This document shows, piece after piece, positions 1-12,081 of a DNA stretch of 64,000 nucleotides; positions within the stretch are counted from its first letter, which is position 1; each line of letters starts with the position of its first letter. The notes below the pieces were generated by a model. It was not told where the DNA came from and made no database searches. It worked only from the letters and a program-made list of their open reading frames with translations. A program made the translations under genes and the position numbers. This DNA is from Wolfiporia cocos (taxonomy: Eukaryota; Basidiomycota; Agaricomycetes; Polyporales; Phaeolaceae), in assembly GCA_029448655.1 (NCBI GenBank), contig JACCLO010000002.1, positions 3,472,001 to 3,536,000 on the forward strand, written 5' to 3'.

Positions 1-2335
1 AGCGATGTGAACTTGGGACTCAGGTCCGAAAATGGTCACCAAGTCGGATGCTGTCTCCTTGTCCGGGAATCGCACCGCCGAATTCGTCTTCGCCTCAATG
101 TCATGGATAAAGATGCTCTTCTCTCCCAGGAGCGTGCGATGATATTTGCGGGGAATGGACACCGTCTCGTTGATGTAATCCTTATCCTGGACAAATGTCA
201 ACACCGGCTACTCGCTTAGACACGATACGTCACTGACCTTCGGGTTCACAAGCTCCATAACCGATTGCTTCAAATTCTCGAGGTTCATAGCGTTCTTCGC
301 CGGTGTCCTAGCGATGACGTTGTCCTCGTTGTCGTTGTAGCCACCCATAGCCGCGAATTCCTCTGCATTCGAGAACTTAACATAGACGCCATACTTCTTC
401 ATGATACGCTGGATGCTACGTCCGCCCACACCAATGATCCGCTTGTGGTACGATTCCGGCACATGGAAAGAGATCTCCGCAGGCAGCTCCTCCTGAAGAA
501 GCGTCAGGCCCTGAAGAACCGATGCATCGTTGCCGGACACGTCGATAAGGAAGTTGTGCTCATTGAACGTCTCGAACTTGATCTTAACATTCGTCGTCTG
601 CATAATCTTGTTGATCTTGCCGTTTTTCTTGCCGCTGATAAACTCGCGGTGCTCGTTTGCGAGCTCGATCTGGAAGCGAATCTCGTTGTGGAATTGCTAT
701 AGATAACCGTCAGATCCCATCGACACCGCTTGTGGAGAGATGTTTACCTTGACGATATCGAGATCGAGAAGCATCGTAATGGCAGCGCGGACTTCATGCT
801 CAAGTCCGTGCATCTCGAAGCACATGCCTTTAAACACAACCTCTGCGCCGGACGCATAGGAGACTTGCTTGATGATCGCAGTGACCTGGGTGGGGTTGAT
901 GCTAGCGGAAGGCATCAAGACATTGAACTGGGCTGGCAGCAGCCAAAGGGAAGCTACGTAGAACTGGCTTGCCTAAAGGTGAGATGGACTCATGTTAAGT
1001 AGGTTTCAATCAGCACGATTTGACTACGTACCAGCTGCATGATGGAGCGGATAGTCCTCTGGATGTTCACCCTGTGGTCCCCGTAGACAGTAATCAAACT
1101 GGTCGAACTACCAACGGGAGGGAACTGGATGAATGTCGCATTGTCATGCATTAGTGCCTTGAGGTCGTCAGCACGTTCGGTGACCATCCAGTCCATCTTT
1201 CGCGGTAGAACAGCACTGTCCCTCGACAAGATCTGCTTGCTCTGAAAGTAATGTAAGTCGTACGTCTCGAGGGAAGCTTCTCGGAATATTCTACCTTATT
1301 CATGGATACCTGATAGAGCATATCACGGGCTCGCTGTACACCAAAGAACTCTCCTGTGATCCATATCGTATTGGGGCTCAATTTCCCCAGCTGAATGGAG
1401 GGCGATGCGTTGGGCGCAGGCTCCGGGAACTCTGGCCCAATCACGCCTTGCAACGGAGATGGGAAGTAAATGTTGGTCGCAGTTTCTTCCTGGATCTGCT
1501 GCAGAACACTACGCTTTCTCCCGGCGATTACCGCATGCCAGGTGTGGTCAATCTCGAACGCTTCAGCATGCAGGCCGCTCTGATCGGGGTGAAGTCCGTC
1601 AGATGCCGCTATATGACCACGCGGTCTCCCACGTACCAGCTCATCGAGCATAACCAACAGCCGGACCCGTGCGAGATCGACCGCATCTCCCTGGCCAGTG
1701 ATGACGAGCTCGCAGACGCGTTCCGTCTCCAGCCCGGACCACCCGGCGCTGTTGCTGATACCGTCCGGAAGGGAACGTGTGGAAAGAGCGAGGGGGCTAT
1801 TCACGACCGCAATGTGGGCGAACGTCTGAGACGCAATATCATCGAGACGGCGCCGCACGTCTGCCTTTAGGCTCGGCTTCGACGACGGCGAATCAAGGAT
1901 CTCTGAGCGCGCCACCTTGATGGTAGCGCGATTCTAAGCGAGCGAGCGTCAGGGGCAACCTCGTCGCCATCGACGTGGGCGACTCACTTGAACTGGGCAT
2001 TCCTTCAGAATAAGCCCCCTGGCAAGCATGACTTGCTGGTAGGCCCCAGAAATCTGAAAATTCCAAGCCCTGCCTTGATCGGCAGCAGAAAAGGAGACAT
2101 GGACACCGTGCCCGCTCATCACCATGAGAGCGAGCTTTTGAACAGCATCGTAGTCGGTAGAGGACACAGTCCCCTGAGAGTCGGAAAGATTACTGTTGTT
2201 GGCGTACTGTTGGAGATGCGACAGCGACTCTGCGCGCCTGAGCTCGGAAGCGGCGGAGAAGTCGAGAGAAGAAGCGGGCGAATGAGCGAGTCGTGAGCGA
2301 CGCGGGTAAGTAAATGATGTGGTGTAGATTTCCAT
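1..2335 (-). CDS. KH-domain RNA-binding protein (3' end beyond left edge)
   Basis: This is a multi-KH protein that should bind RNA, of the type represented by yeast YLL032C. Exons on the minus strand are 2335-1988, 1933-1295, 1241-1032, 972-748, 696-238 and 186-1, all phase 0, giving about 689 residues before the window ends. Introns are 51-59 nt with GT-AG ends. At least three KH-like segments are visible: one in exon 2 around HAVIAGRKRSVLQQI, one in exon 5 with the GxxG-type loop KRIIGVGGRSIQRIMKKYG, and one in exon 6 around HRTLLGEKSIFIHDIE. The N-terminal 100 residues are Ser-rich. The start at 2335 is the first ATG of the open frame. The family assignment rests on KH motifs and layout. 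The precise orthologue is uncertain because the C terminus is missing. Confidence 0.8.
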
Positions 2336-2715
2336 TGTCCTTGTCCTTGCGGTAGATGCTTATTGAATATACAGAGCTGAGATGGGCCGGCGTGTAGTTA
2401 GGGAAACAGCGAGGGTATGAGGTAGGCTTGGGGGTATGGACAAAGTGGTATCCGGGAGGGCCCCGCGCAGCCTCGCGAAAGATAGGAAGGAAGGAGGCTG
2501 GTCGTCGAGAGAAACAAGGGAGAGACGGGCCAAGAGATTTGCGGAAAGGAGAGTCCACCCGAACAAATTCTGTCCGTCGGGTTTCGCTCGGCGCTGCCCG
2601 TTGCATCGAGCGGACTTTGAATCTCCCGCTCACTTCCCACGCCTCCGGCGGCGCCGAGGCGCGACTAGGACAAATGCAGCAGGCTCCTATCCATCCATTT
2701 GTAACAATATTTGTA
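2336..2715. other. Intergenic, promoter side of KH gene
   Basis: This stretch of 380 bases lies between the start of the KH gene and the stop of the RBR ligase gene, both on the minus strand. It should hold the 3' UTR of the ligase and the promoter of the KH gene. Open frames here are in changing phases and look like chance. I see no gene. Confidence 0.5.
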
Positions 2716-4399
2716 CTATAGCGCATCAAACCCCTCCACAGGCTGCCACTCGTTGTCGATCCCCTCAAACTCATACAGCCTGTTAAAACACGGCCCCGGC
2801 GCCGAGAAATGCATGTAGGGATCGCTCGCCAGCAGCCTCTCTCCGCAGCGATAGCAAAAGTGCTGCCGGCACTTTGAGCACGTCATCTGTGACATAGCGC
2901 CCCCATCAGCAGGGCGCACCAGAACGTATAGCCGATACGTACGTGATTGCAGCCTACCGACTTTTCGACATGGACATGGCAGTTGGGGCACTCCGTGGTC
3001 GAAGACTCGAGCCACTGCTTGTTCGCTCTTTCTTCCTCATATTTGGCCACAAGTCTCCGGATGTTGTTTACCCCATAGCGGTGTTCCATTTCCACTCGCT
3101 CTGGAGAGTCTTCTGGAAGCTCGACGTACTTCAGCACGAGCGACTCTTGGGTTGATAGCGGACAATCTGTGTGTGGGCCGTGCCTGGCTCAAAGTCAATG
3201 AGTGCGAAAGAGTCACCAGGCCAAACATACCAGGTGCGTCTGCAGTAGGCACAAAACGAGTAGTTGCACTCCGGACACGTGCGTAGTCGCGACCACCCGG
3301 ATTCATCGTCAACATTCCTGGGCTTTGGAACAGCTCTCTGACAGAAAGACAGAGGGCAGTGGATAATCGTTGGATCTAAGGACACCAAATCAGCAAGTTG
3401 TCCGCAGTGGCGTGCGCCGTCAACAGACCTTTCTCGAGCTCGCGCTTCTCGCGCAACCATCTCCATCGCCGGACCTCCTCTTCGGTGACTACCCTGCGCA
3501 CCTCCTCCTCGTTAGCCTCCCTTACTGCCTTTACACACTCAGGGTCTGGGCAACCCACACGGCCGACATCCCCCTCTGCAATGCACAACTTCCAAAAGTC
3601 TTCCAGGCAGCTACGGCAGAAGACATGTGTGCACGACAGCAGGATACACCGCGCGCCCTTGATGGACGTGAGGCAGATCTGGCATTCGTAGGACATTTGC
3701 GAGAAGCGAGACAGCTGTATGGACCTGTCGTGCGCCTTGAGGACGGGGACCAACACGTGTGGGGCGGGATGGGGTAATCTGAACACGTTTGTAAGGACAT
3801 GATTTGTGAAGAGGAGGGGAGAACATACCGAATGACTTCCTCCCCTTCTGAGGATACCACTAGGCCGAGCGCCTCCAGAAACTCGCCGCTCTGGATCCAT
3901 TCAACCCATGAGTACAGAACGCCCTCGCCATCCTGCCACATCTCGAGAAGCTTTCGCTGGAGTTCAAATCCAACATGCAGCCATGAATTTGTCGCATGTA
4001 TTGATGCGATCACCGGAGGACTATATGGGTAAGAAGGGGGGAGAATGATGTCCAAGAGGAGCGGCGGCAGCGAGGACAACGAGAGATTTGGCACCGCCGT
4101 CCTTTTTGATGTTTCTGATGGAGCCATATCAGGTTGCACTACGTCGGTAGAGGTGACTGGAAGCTCCGGTATTACGTGAATGATTCGCGATTCTGGGAAC
4201 TCAACAGGGATCTCGAGCTTTACCCCGTTAGACGTGTCGCTCGAGACAACATCCGGATAGATTGACTGCGGCAGGAATGAGGAGGCAGGGGAACATGAGA
4301 CAGACACGCACATACCTCCAGGACCTCCCACTCCTCCCGTTGCATAAGACTGCACTTCGTGAGATCTATAATATTCTCCTGCTCTGAAACAGGTGCCAT
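2716..4399 (-). CDS. RWD-RBR E3 ubiquitin ligase (RNF14/ITT1-like)
   Basis: This protein transfers ubiquitin through a RING-between-RING module. Exons are 4399-4316, 4265-3829, 3778-3429, 3375-3231, 3183-2943 and 2886-2716, encoding 475 residues. The N terminus is an RWD domain with the signature EEWEVLESIYPD across the first splice junction. RING1 starts at YECQICLTSIKG. The IBR contains CPECNYSFCAYCRRTWHG. RING2 is TECPNCHVHVEKSVGCNH followed by MTCSKCRQHFCYRC. The GCNH cysteine matches the catalytic cysteine position of the family. RWD followed by RBR is the order found in human RNF14 and yeast Itt1, which are linked to translation. An upstream in-frame ATG at 4501 would add 34 residues. 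I prefer 4399 because RWD follows directly. Confidence 0.9.
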
Positions 4400-5349
4400 C
4401 TTGGGTGTATAACGGGTGGTCCAGCCAAAGACAAGCGAGAGGAGAGGAGACCAGCCGGTGGCGTCCTTGCAAGTCGCACGCAAAGGAATGTCCTCGAGCA
4501 AGGCCTGCCCCTCGTGTTAGTCAGTGTTAGTCAGTGAGAGCCACTGACTCTGCGGCCCCGCGGCAGCCCGGATCTGGATCGACGCCGACACGTGAAATAA
4601 GCGGTAACGCCGCTCGATCGTCCCGCCGCCGATCCGGACCTGGACACACCTTCTCACACAAGCTGCAAGCTCTTGAAACGATAATCAAAGCAGGGCCTGT
4701 TATCTTTATATTGTAACCCGGAAGAAACACTAGACGTTATCAAAGTGACATGCACCGTCAGACACCGGGAGTGTAGACCTGCCGTCGGCAGCTTGTCCCA
4801 GTCTGGCAAGTGTTGATTTGGACGACCCAGGCAATTCGTCCCTTGCGTCCGCATACCTTTCATTTCGATAGTATCTGACAAAGGGTCACAGACATTGGCA
4901 GGCTGTGTGTACATCCTGTACGTAGCGTGGTCCGTATGAGTAGAGCGTTCGGAAAACACTCGTGACCCCGATAATCGGGTTAGGGTTCTCAGACGAGACC
5001 GGCACTGCCGGTACCTCGAATCTTTGCGTATCTGCTTATAGTACAAGAGATGATATACAGGAGTATGGTATGGTGGGGCGTGGACAAGAGAACGAGGTGA
5101 GCAAACCAGCAAGCTGGATAAAATATAAGGAATGCCCGATACAGCCAACCGATTACGAGCGAGCAGGACAAACAAAAGACCCAATGAACTTGAGAAAGGA
5201 GATGACGACCATGTAGACCCAATGATGTAGGAAAGCAATTGGCAGATCGATAAGGTGGAGTAGGAGATCGAAGTGCGTTTTCGTGTTTGAGTGAGTATGG
5301 CATACCCGAAGGTTCTGGGCCACGAAATCCTAGAGTGTCCTGATGACGA
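4400..5349. other. Intergenic, no gene recognised
   Basis: About 950 bases between the RBR ligase start and the end of the next minus-strand gene. The promoter of the ligase must lie at the left end. Several open frames of 60-200 codons exist, but none looks protein-like or joins into a spliced model. A short 10-bp tandem repeat lies at its left end. Confidence 0.5.
4514..4537. repeat. 10-bp tandem repeat, about 2.4 copies
   Basis: The unit GTGTTAGTCA is repeated directly twice and a third partial copy follows. It lies about 115 bases upstream of the RBR ligase start codon, so it may sit in its promoter. Function is not known. Confidence 0.6.
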
Positions 5350-5891
5350 TTATCCGGATCTAGGACACTTCTCCACTCGCGCAAGGATGCCCTACGACAG
5401 CATAACAATGTCAGCCAAACTTTCCGCGGCGCGTGAACATCGATAAACCATACTCGGGGAAGCAGCAGTGCGTCCTCCAGGCTCCGTACGATGATGACTG
5501 CCCAGTCATGACATGTCGACTCATTTGTGCCCCGCTTCTTGTTGTGGGAGTTGACGAGCTCAGCAGCGGTATCGCTGTACATCTCGAGCGCACAGAGAAC
5601 TTGGTCGTTGACTTCTCCGAGGAGCAATTTTCCAACGTAGGATGAAGCGCCGTGCTTGCTTGTCAGGTGTACACGGCGGACAACGCGCGTTTGATACCGG
5701 CCAATGCCACTGTCACCAAAAATCTATTGATGCGGCGTCTAATAAGCGCGTGTGGAGGGACAGAGAATTGCATGTACCTCGTAGAATGTTGCGTAAGCCA
5801 GGTCGTGCGCTTCGTAAGTAACAGCCAAGGCCCAATGCCTTGGCACCTTCAACGCGGCCTCATACCAGACAAGCCATAGGAACCCGCCCAT
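5350..5891 (-). CDS. Small conserved fungal protein of unknown function
   Basis: I assembled three exons, 5891-5778, 5723-5454 and 5391-5350, encoding 141 residues. The introns are 54 and 62 nt and all junctions are in phase. The product starts MGGFLWLVWYEAAL, has the segment KVPRHWALAVTYE, then IFGDSGIGRYQTRVV, and ends near HDWAVIIVRSLEDALLLPR before a short last exon. The layout, with a His-Trp-Ala-Leu core in the first exon and a C-terminal HDWAV helix, resembles small uncharacterised proteins common in mushroom genomes. I do not know a function. An untranslated first exon is possible because a good 3' splice site lies just before the start codon. Confidence 0.6.
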
Positions 5892-6635
5892 ATTACTGCG
5901 CAGTCGACGTAATATATTGGTCAATAATCCGCATTCGAGATGAGAAAGAAATACTCACAATGCCGAGCGAATTGAGAGTGTAGAAGATTTTCTCCAACGC
6001 GACAGCTTGCACTCTCTCAGTCTGTTCCTCCCGTCCTTTAAAAACAAGGTTACACGGAGTGAACACGAGGAGGAGACCAACTTGGGCCTGCGCTGATCGC
6101 GACTGACTTAGACGAGTGGTTCAGTAAGCCACCATCTATGCACAGCGGTGTTTGCGTGCCCGGCCGCTTTGAATAAGGAGGGTCGAGGGCGGACAGCTGG
6201 TTGCGTGGCAGGCGCACTAGAACGAACACGCTTTATGGCATCCGAGTAGGATCTAGGTGCGCGGCGGCAGCGCCGCGGAGGTACGCGGTAGAGAGAAAGT
6301 CTCCCGCACGTGGCCGCGCTGCTCTTCGCCCTCGCCTGCTTTTCCTATCCGGGTCGCACACTAGTGTTTCTCAAGCGCTCCGTTCTGATTTCATTCTGGC
6401 AATCTCGGCTTGCAGACTTCAACGCTGCTAGCTGGCCTCGCTGCGCTCACGAAGTCCCCAAAGACCGGTACCTGATCGCACGAGACCCCTGAAGGCTCTC
6501 AGGGCAATCCGACGATTCCTGCTTGACGCCCATTGGCAGTACCTAGTTTGCGCATTCAGGCACTCAGGACTTGGGATTTCGGATCTGAATACGGTTCTCG
6601 TTGTGCAAATTGACAGAACCTGTAGGCCGGCCACT
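5892..6635. promoter_or_regulatory. Divergent intergenic region before URB2
   Basis: 744 bases separate the start of the small minus-strand gene from the start of URB2 on the plus strand. It should carry both promoters. No gene, repeat or clear TATA element stands out. Confidence 0.35.
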
Positions 6636-9600
6636 ATGACCAACGCTCGCCACAGATCCGCGCAGGAGTTTATACGAGCGCTGAAGGCACCGTCTGACCC
6701 TCCCAACCCGGACGGGCCGTCAAAGGTTGAACTTGCGCGAGCAGCGTGGGACGACACTGCATTCTATCTTCCGAACAAAGGGGAGCTGATAGCAGAATGG
6801 CTTCTAACGCGATTGCTAAAGGATAAGGCAAAGGAGAGGTGCGTTCCGATTTCATAATTGCAAGATGGAAACTCCCTCGTGTCTGATCTCTGCTTGAAGG
6901 AAGACAAACCCTATTTTGGACGTTGAATACTGGCAATTGCTTGCAGACGTGCTGAGTCAATGTACCGTTCAGGATGCAAAAACTACTGGGACGGCTCGAG
7001 CAGCCAGGATTTGGCTTCTACCACTCCTCAATAGGATACCCATTGCTCCGATCGTCGCAGCATACTTCACACTGTCGGCCTCCGAACCGGATGTCCTGGG
7101 TGTGGGTCAGGTTACGCTCGTGTCTCGCTGTCTGGCCATTGTATGGCCGCTGGCTGTTCCCAAGTTTAGCCCCGACTCGCTGTTAGATTGCTTCGGTGCC
7201 GCGCTCGAGTACCTCAAGAAACTCGCAGTGCATGGATCGGACGAAAACTTGACAGTTGGGTTGAAAGCCATCTCATTGGTGGTGTCATCATACCGAACAG
7301 CCCTCAGCAATACTGCCAATAAGAAAAAGGTGCACATACACGCATAATTCTTCCACAAGCTATCTGACAGGTTGTTCCTCCGAAAAGCTTTATTCAGCAT
7401 TCCTACAGGCTCATTTGCCCAACTGGCTGCAATACATCGGCTCTTGGAAAGATCAATCTGTACAGTCTCCCCTCCAGTGTGAAGTGTTCGCAGCAGGCAT
7501 CGAAACACTGTTTAACGTGGAGGTTCTTCGAGGAATCGACGATCAGAAGTGTGATCCGGCTCTGAAGGCCTTACTCAATGACATGGTTCTTGGATTGCCC
7601 CAGGTCGTTCTCGGTGCTTTGCCTCGTTTGCTGGAATCGTTCGTTCAGTCCGTCAAACGACACAAGAATGCGCTTTTTGGTCAGGGCTCGAACCATGCGG
7701 CAAGTAATTTGACCGCGCTGGTGCAAGCGGCAGGCCTAGCTTTCCTGAACACATGCGAGGGAATACTGCTCTCAGCCGACGAGAGCGAAGCTGGTATGGT
7801 TTGGAATGCGAGGCTTGCCTTACTTGCTATCGTCGATCGCGAGAATTTGTATAACTCCAGCGATGGTAATGCAACTAACATTCTCGGACAAATTGGTGCT
7901 TTGGCTGTTGCGAATCTCCAAAGTAGTTGGCAAGGTGTGTCCGACACAAAACTCGACGTAAGCGACGGGGTGACATTGATCATAGAGCATCGCTTATCGA
8001 GGACGACTGCCGCCGTGGATATACTGTCTGCTCTCACACGCATTGACTACGACCTCATGTCTCCCGCGTTGCCGACTATTTGGCCTAGGCTTGCGGTGGT
8101 GAGGTTTCTCACGCATGTTAAACTGTTTGGTCTGTTCTGACCATTGCTCGCCAGATGCCGGGATCGACTGAGTCCGTTGTGGCGTACCTCGATCACCTTT
8201 TAGAGTTCCACAGCAGGACACGGACCATTGACGTTCTTGTGTCTCACTGGTTGGATGCATATTCAATTCAACAACTTCAAAATGTGCCTCAAGAACCCCG
8301 CCACGTGTATCAACTCGCTTCTTCAGGCCCCTTGCTATGCTTCGCTTTCCTTGATCGGGTGGAGAAGGCTATCCATGGCTTTCTAACTCCCGGCCAAATT
8401 CCGGAGATCGTCACCAAGGCTCTTCGCAGGTTCGAAGATGTGCTGAAACAGTTCCGTGCCCAAGTCAAACAAAACGCAGCCGATGATGGAGTCGGCTCGC
8501 GGAAGAAACGCAAGAAGCACCGTCTCTCCTCGCCGTCCGGAGAGACTCACGTTGATCCAGATTGGTTAGCGGTGGAATTTGCTATGTTGGCGAAGACGAT
8601 CGCCCACATAATCAACAGCATACCTGTGCAGTCTATGCTAGCAAGCGCAAGAGAAGAGCTACGCAATATTATCATGGAATCACACAAATCGATAGTTTCT
8701 CGTGCCTCGAAAGGAGTGCTCAAGGCCTTGAACGAAGAGAATCGCCGCGATACATGGAGTTGGCAGGTCGTTGCTACGGCTGCCCTCCGCTTTCATTATG
8801 GTCTAGCTAGCGCTTCTCATCTCGACTTGCACGTCCCGTATGACGGAGATGCTGCTACAAAAGTACGCCCCTTGATTCTAGCTGACGAGATCTTACCCGA
8901 ATTTGCTGTGGAAATAGTGAGTTTTGATCTGCCCAAGCAAACTGTCGCTCACCTTGTCCTCGTCAGATACGAACGTTACTGCTTCATTCTACCGGTGGAG
9001 AGACGAGTCCAGAAGGGATATTCGACACAATTCTACAACTTCTGGAACGACACATTGAGGACGGACGCGCTGATTGGGCGGGTGGATCTCACAAGCTAAT
9101 CGCTGGTTCAGAAAAGTCGGCGGGAATCATCGCCACTCTCCACCTATTACTTACAAGATGGTTGGCCTATCTCGAGTGAGTGTGATGAAATGTGTTTCAT
9201 CCAGTTGCTCAGCATAGAACCCTGCCACAGATCCCATGCCTCAGATACACAATTGCAACGACTGATGAAGCTACTTTCTCATGTCAATTTCAACACGTTC
9301 TCTGCAGCTTCAGGCACTACGGCAGCTCACGTTCTGACGGTCCCTACTGTTTTCATAATCACTCTACGTAATGCAGAGTTCTGGGAGTTACGACGCTTTA
9401 GAGGTCAGTAAATTCTACTAGCGGATTGTCTCAATCGCCGAATCATATCCACAGACGTGTTTCTCGCCCAGCTATTAGCAAACACTACCCCTCTGGATAG
9501 TCTCGATCTGCGGGAGCTGTTGGCAACATACGCATCTGACTCAACGTCTCAGCTACCTGCCGCAAATATACTTCCCATCGCCACGGCATACGAGGTATTA

Positions 9601-11790
9601 CTATATGCTCCGGAAGAATACCTGTCGCGTGGTTCCCGTACTGATCTGCTACGGCGGGCTCTACGGGCTGACGTTGTCATGAATGTGCGTGCTCGCGAAC
9701 AGAAGAATGTGTCTTCGTCTGTCACGCTGCGCCCACTTCTCGTAGTCCGCGAGTTCCTCCGGCGAACATTGCGATTTATCGGGAGCATCGACTATCCTGT
9801 GAGTATATATGACGTCTTGGTCGTTCTGACTCTCATCGCTCAGCAGGACATCAAACCCTTTTATGACTATTTAGCGGAGGCGCTGCCGGCCTCCTCCAGC
9901 GAAGGAAGTCATGCAGGTGAACTAGAGACGGTCACGCTGGAAACTGCTAGCATGCACCTTGAGTGCGTTATCAGTTTAGTCTATCCGACGGATGATCAGG
10001 TCTTGATGCATAACTTTCAGCTCGTTCATCAAAAGTGCTCGGCAAGGTCACGACGAGATGTTGTCCGACGTTGTTCAGTCGTACCTTTCTGTGCTGAATG
10101 CGTCGCCTGAACATCGAGGTTCATCAGACATTCGCGAGCGGTGTCTTCTGAGAATGATAGATACACTGACAACGAACCATCAATCTAATGAGTAGGTCAC
10201 AGATTTAACACAATCCAAATTCAGATTCCTAATCATCCCCGAAGCTTCTCTATGAAGATGGAGACGCTTCTTCGGCAGCTACACACACGAATGGTGGACA
10301 TGTGCTCGCTGAATATGACGAGGATTTCAACCATCTCAGGGCGGGAAGCAGCAGCAGACATACTGGGCGAACCTGACTTGCTGAATATTTGGTCGCATGC
10401 GCTTCGGCTTGGACGATGGCTGGGTACTCAAGGTAAGTCCCGTAAATGTTCGTGTTGCCGCTATTGACCTCGGTCACGTAGGTGCACGCGCTTCGAACTT
10501 CAGTGGGTTTATGATCCAACAGCTGTTTGTAAGGTCCTCCGCGCAGTCCTCCGCGCATGATCTTTCAAATGCATTGAATGTCATCATCGAGGAGATGCAT
10601 TCATGCTCCGGTACAGAGCGTGAAACACATCTTGGTTACATAGTTGCAGCATATCTTGCATGCTCACGGCAGAGCAAGAGTGGAGGTGAGATTGCGTTTC
10701 GGCGGTTAGTGATACTACTTATCGGGCAACGTAGACGCTACCACTTTGCACGGCCATCTAGCTAACGCAATCAAAATCCTTCCTGTCCTTGATTTTGCGT
10801 ACCTCGTGGACTACGTTGCAGAAGCATTGACAGGGCCTCTGATAGTCGAGGACGCCGCCAGCCTGATACGGCTCTCTTCCTTATTGGTGTATCATGCTCC
10901 GGAAGGTGATTGCGCTATGTCACGCCTTTACTAAACTGCTACTGACGCTTCATTAGGTACATCGAACGTTACCCAAAATTTGGTGACGAAGTGCCTTCAT
11001 CTGTTTGCCGACGAATCCAAATACTCCTGCATCCCCGTGTTACGAAATGAAGCCTTGAGCTTCATGAACAGATATTTCAACGATCGAGTATGTAACAATT
11101 TTGTCTTGTCCCTTCAAAAGGCTAACATGGTCCTAGCCTGCCGCAATCCGATCATCTGACATGTCGAACATCTGGTCCATTCTTGGACAATTACTCGCGG
11201 ACTCCAGCGAGCACGATGACGTTACGTACTCTTCCGTCTTCCTCGACATCGTCGCCATTGTCAGCGCCCTCGTCCGTCTTCGTCGTGACCTGGTGTTCAA
11301 CACGCTCCCACACCTCGGCATGATCCTGCGGCAGCTCATCCGATCGCTGCGCGGACTCCGCCCGCAACTCGCCGTGAAGCAGACCAGGCTCGTCATGAAC
11401 ACTCTCCCGCGTTGGGTCTCCGCCAGCTCGCCGCTCGGCGCCGCGGAAAGCAAGGCGCTCGCACGACTCATGACGATACTCACGACGAAGACGATCGTGC
11501 GCGCACACGGGCAGTCCGAGACGCAGAAGCCGGAGTCGCTCGTGCGCTCGTTCTCGAAGCACGCGCCGTACGTGCTCACGGCGTACATCGACGCGATGAT
11601 CGAGCCGCTGTGCGTGGTGTCGACGCAGGTGCGTAGGGAACTGGAGCCAGGGCTCTTCGCGCTCTGTGAAATGCTCGGCGAGCGCGACCGTGACGCGATG
11701 ATGGTGTCTGCACTGGATGCTAGTGGGAAGGCTGCAATGAAGGCGTTGTGGAAGGAATACGATAAGCAGCGGTACACTGGGAGGGGCTAA
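6636..11790 (+). CDS. URB2: Nucleolar pre-ribosomal-associated protein Urb2/Npa2
   Basis: Urb2 is a large helical nucleolar protein needed for early 60S ribosomal subunit assembly. I joined 14 exons: 6636-6838, 6900-7329, 7388-8098, 8155-8916, 8967-9175, 9231-9403, 9455-9798, 9847-9962, 10021-10191, 10245-10432, 10482-10685, 10735-10905, 10957-11087 and 11137-11790. They encode 1,488 residues. The family is fixed by the C-terminal Urb2 domain, with KHAPYVLTAYIDAMIEPL, then VRRELEPGLFALCEMLGERD and a final ASGKAAMKALWKEYDKQRY. The middle has a basic patch, GSRKKRKKHR, that may be a nuclear signal. The start at 6636 is preferred over an in-frame ATG at 6603. The acceptor before exon 8 is a CAGCAG tandem, so one Gln may be optional. 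The exon 8/9 junction is the least certain. Confidence 0.92.
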
Positions 11791-12081
11791 GACCTTAACC
11801 AGACGCCTTGGCCATGACATCACACAAAAAGTACTGTATGTCACCTTGGCTGAACAGCCCGATTAATTGAAGTTCTATAGACCAAAAAAAACAAAGGCAT
11901 CTCAGGGTCCTGCATCTGTATAGATACATCTTTGAGGCCACAATGCACCGCGTCTGTTGAACATGCGAGCTGACCCGTCACGATCTGAATCTGTAGTCTG
12001 TAGTCTAGCGCAGATACTGATAACTTATACAAGTCAGTTCTATGAAGCAGCGATAACATTAACCCCTTATATCCTCAGAAA
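11791..12081. other. Convergent 3' region between URB2 and GLY1
   Basis: The two genes point towards each other and share about 290 bases of 3' flank. It includes an A-rich run near 11882. No gene is seen. Confidence 0.5.

Noticed and set aside
4654..5238. 194-codon minus-strand frame with hydrophobic parts
   Set aside because: It has no start context, no homologous pattern and overlaps the UTR side of the neighbouring gene.
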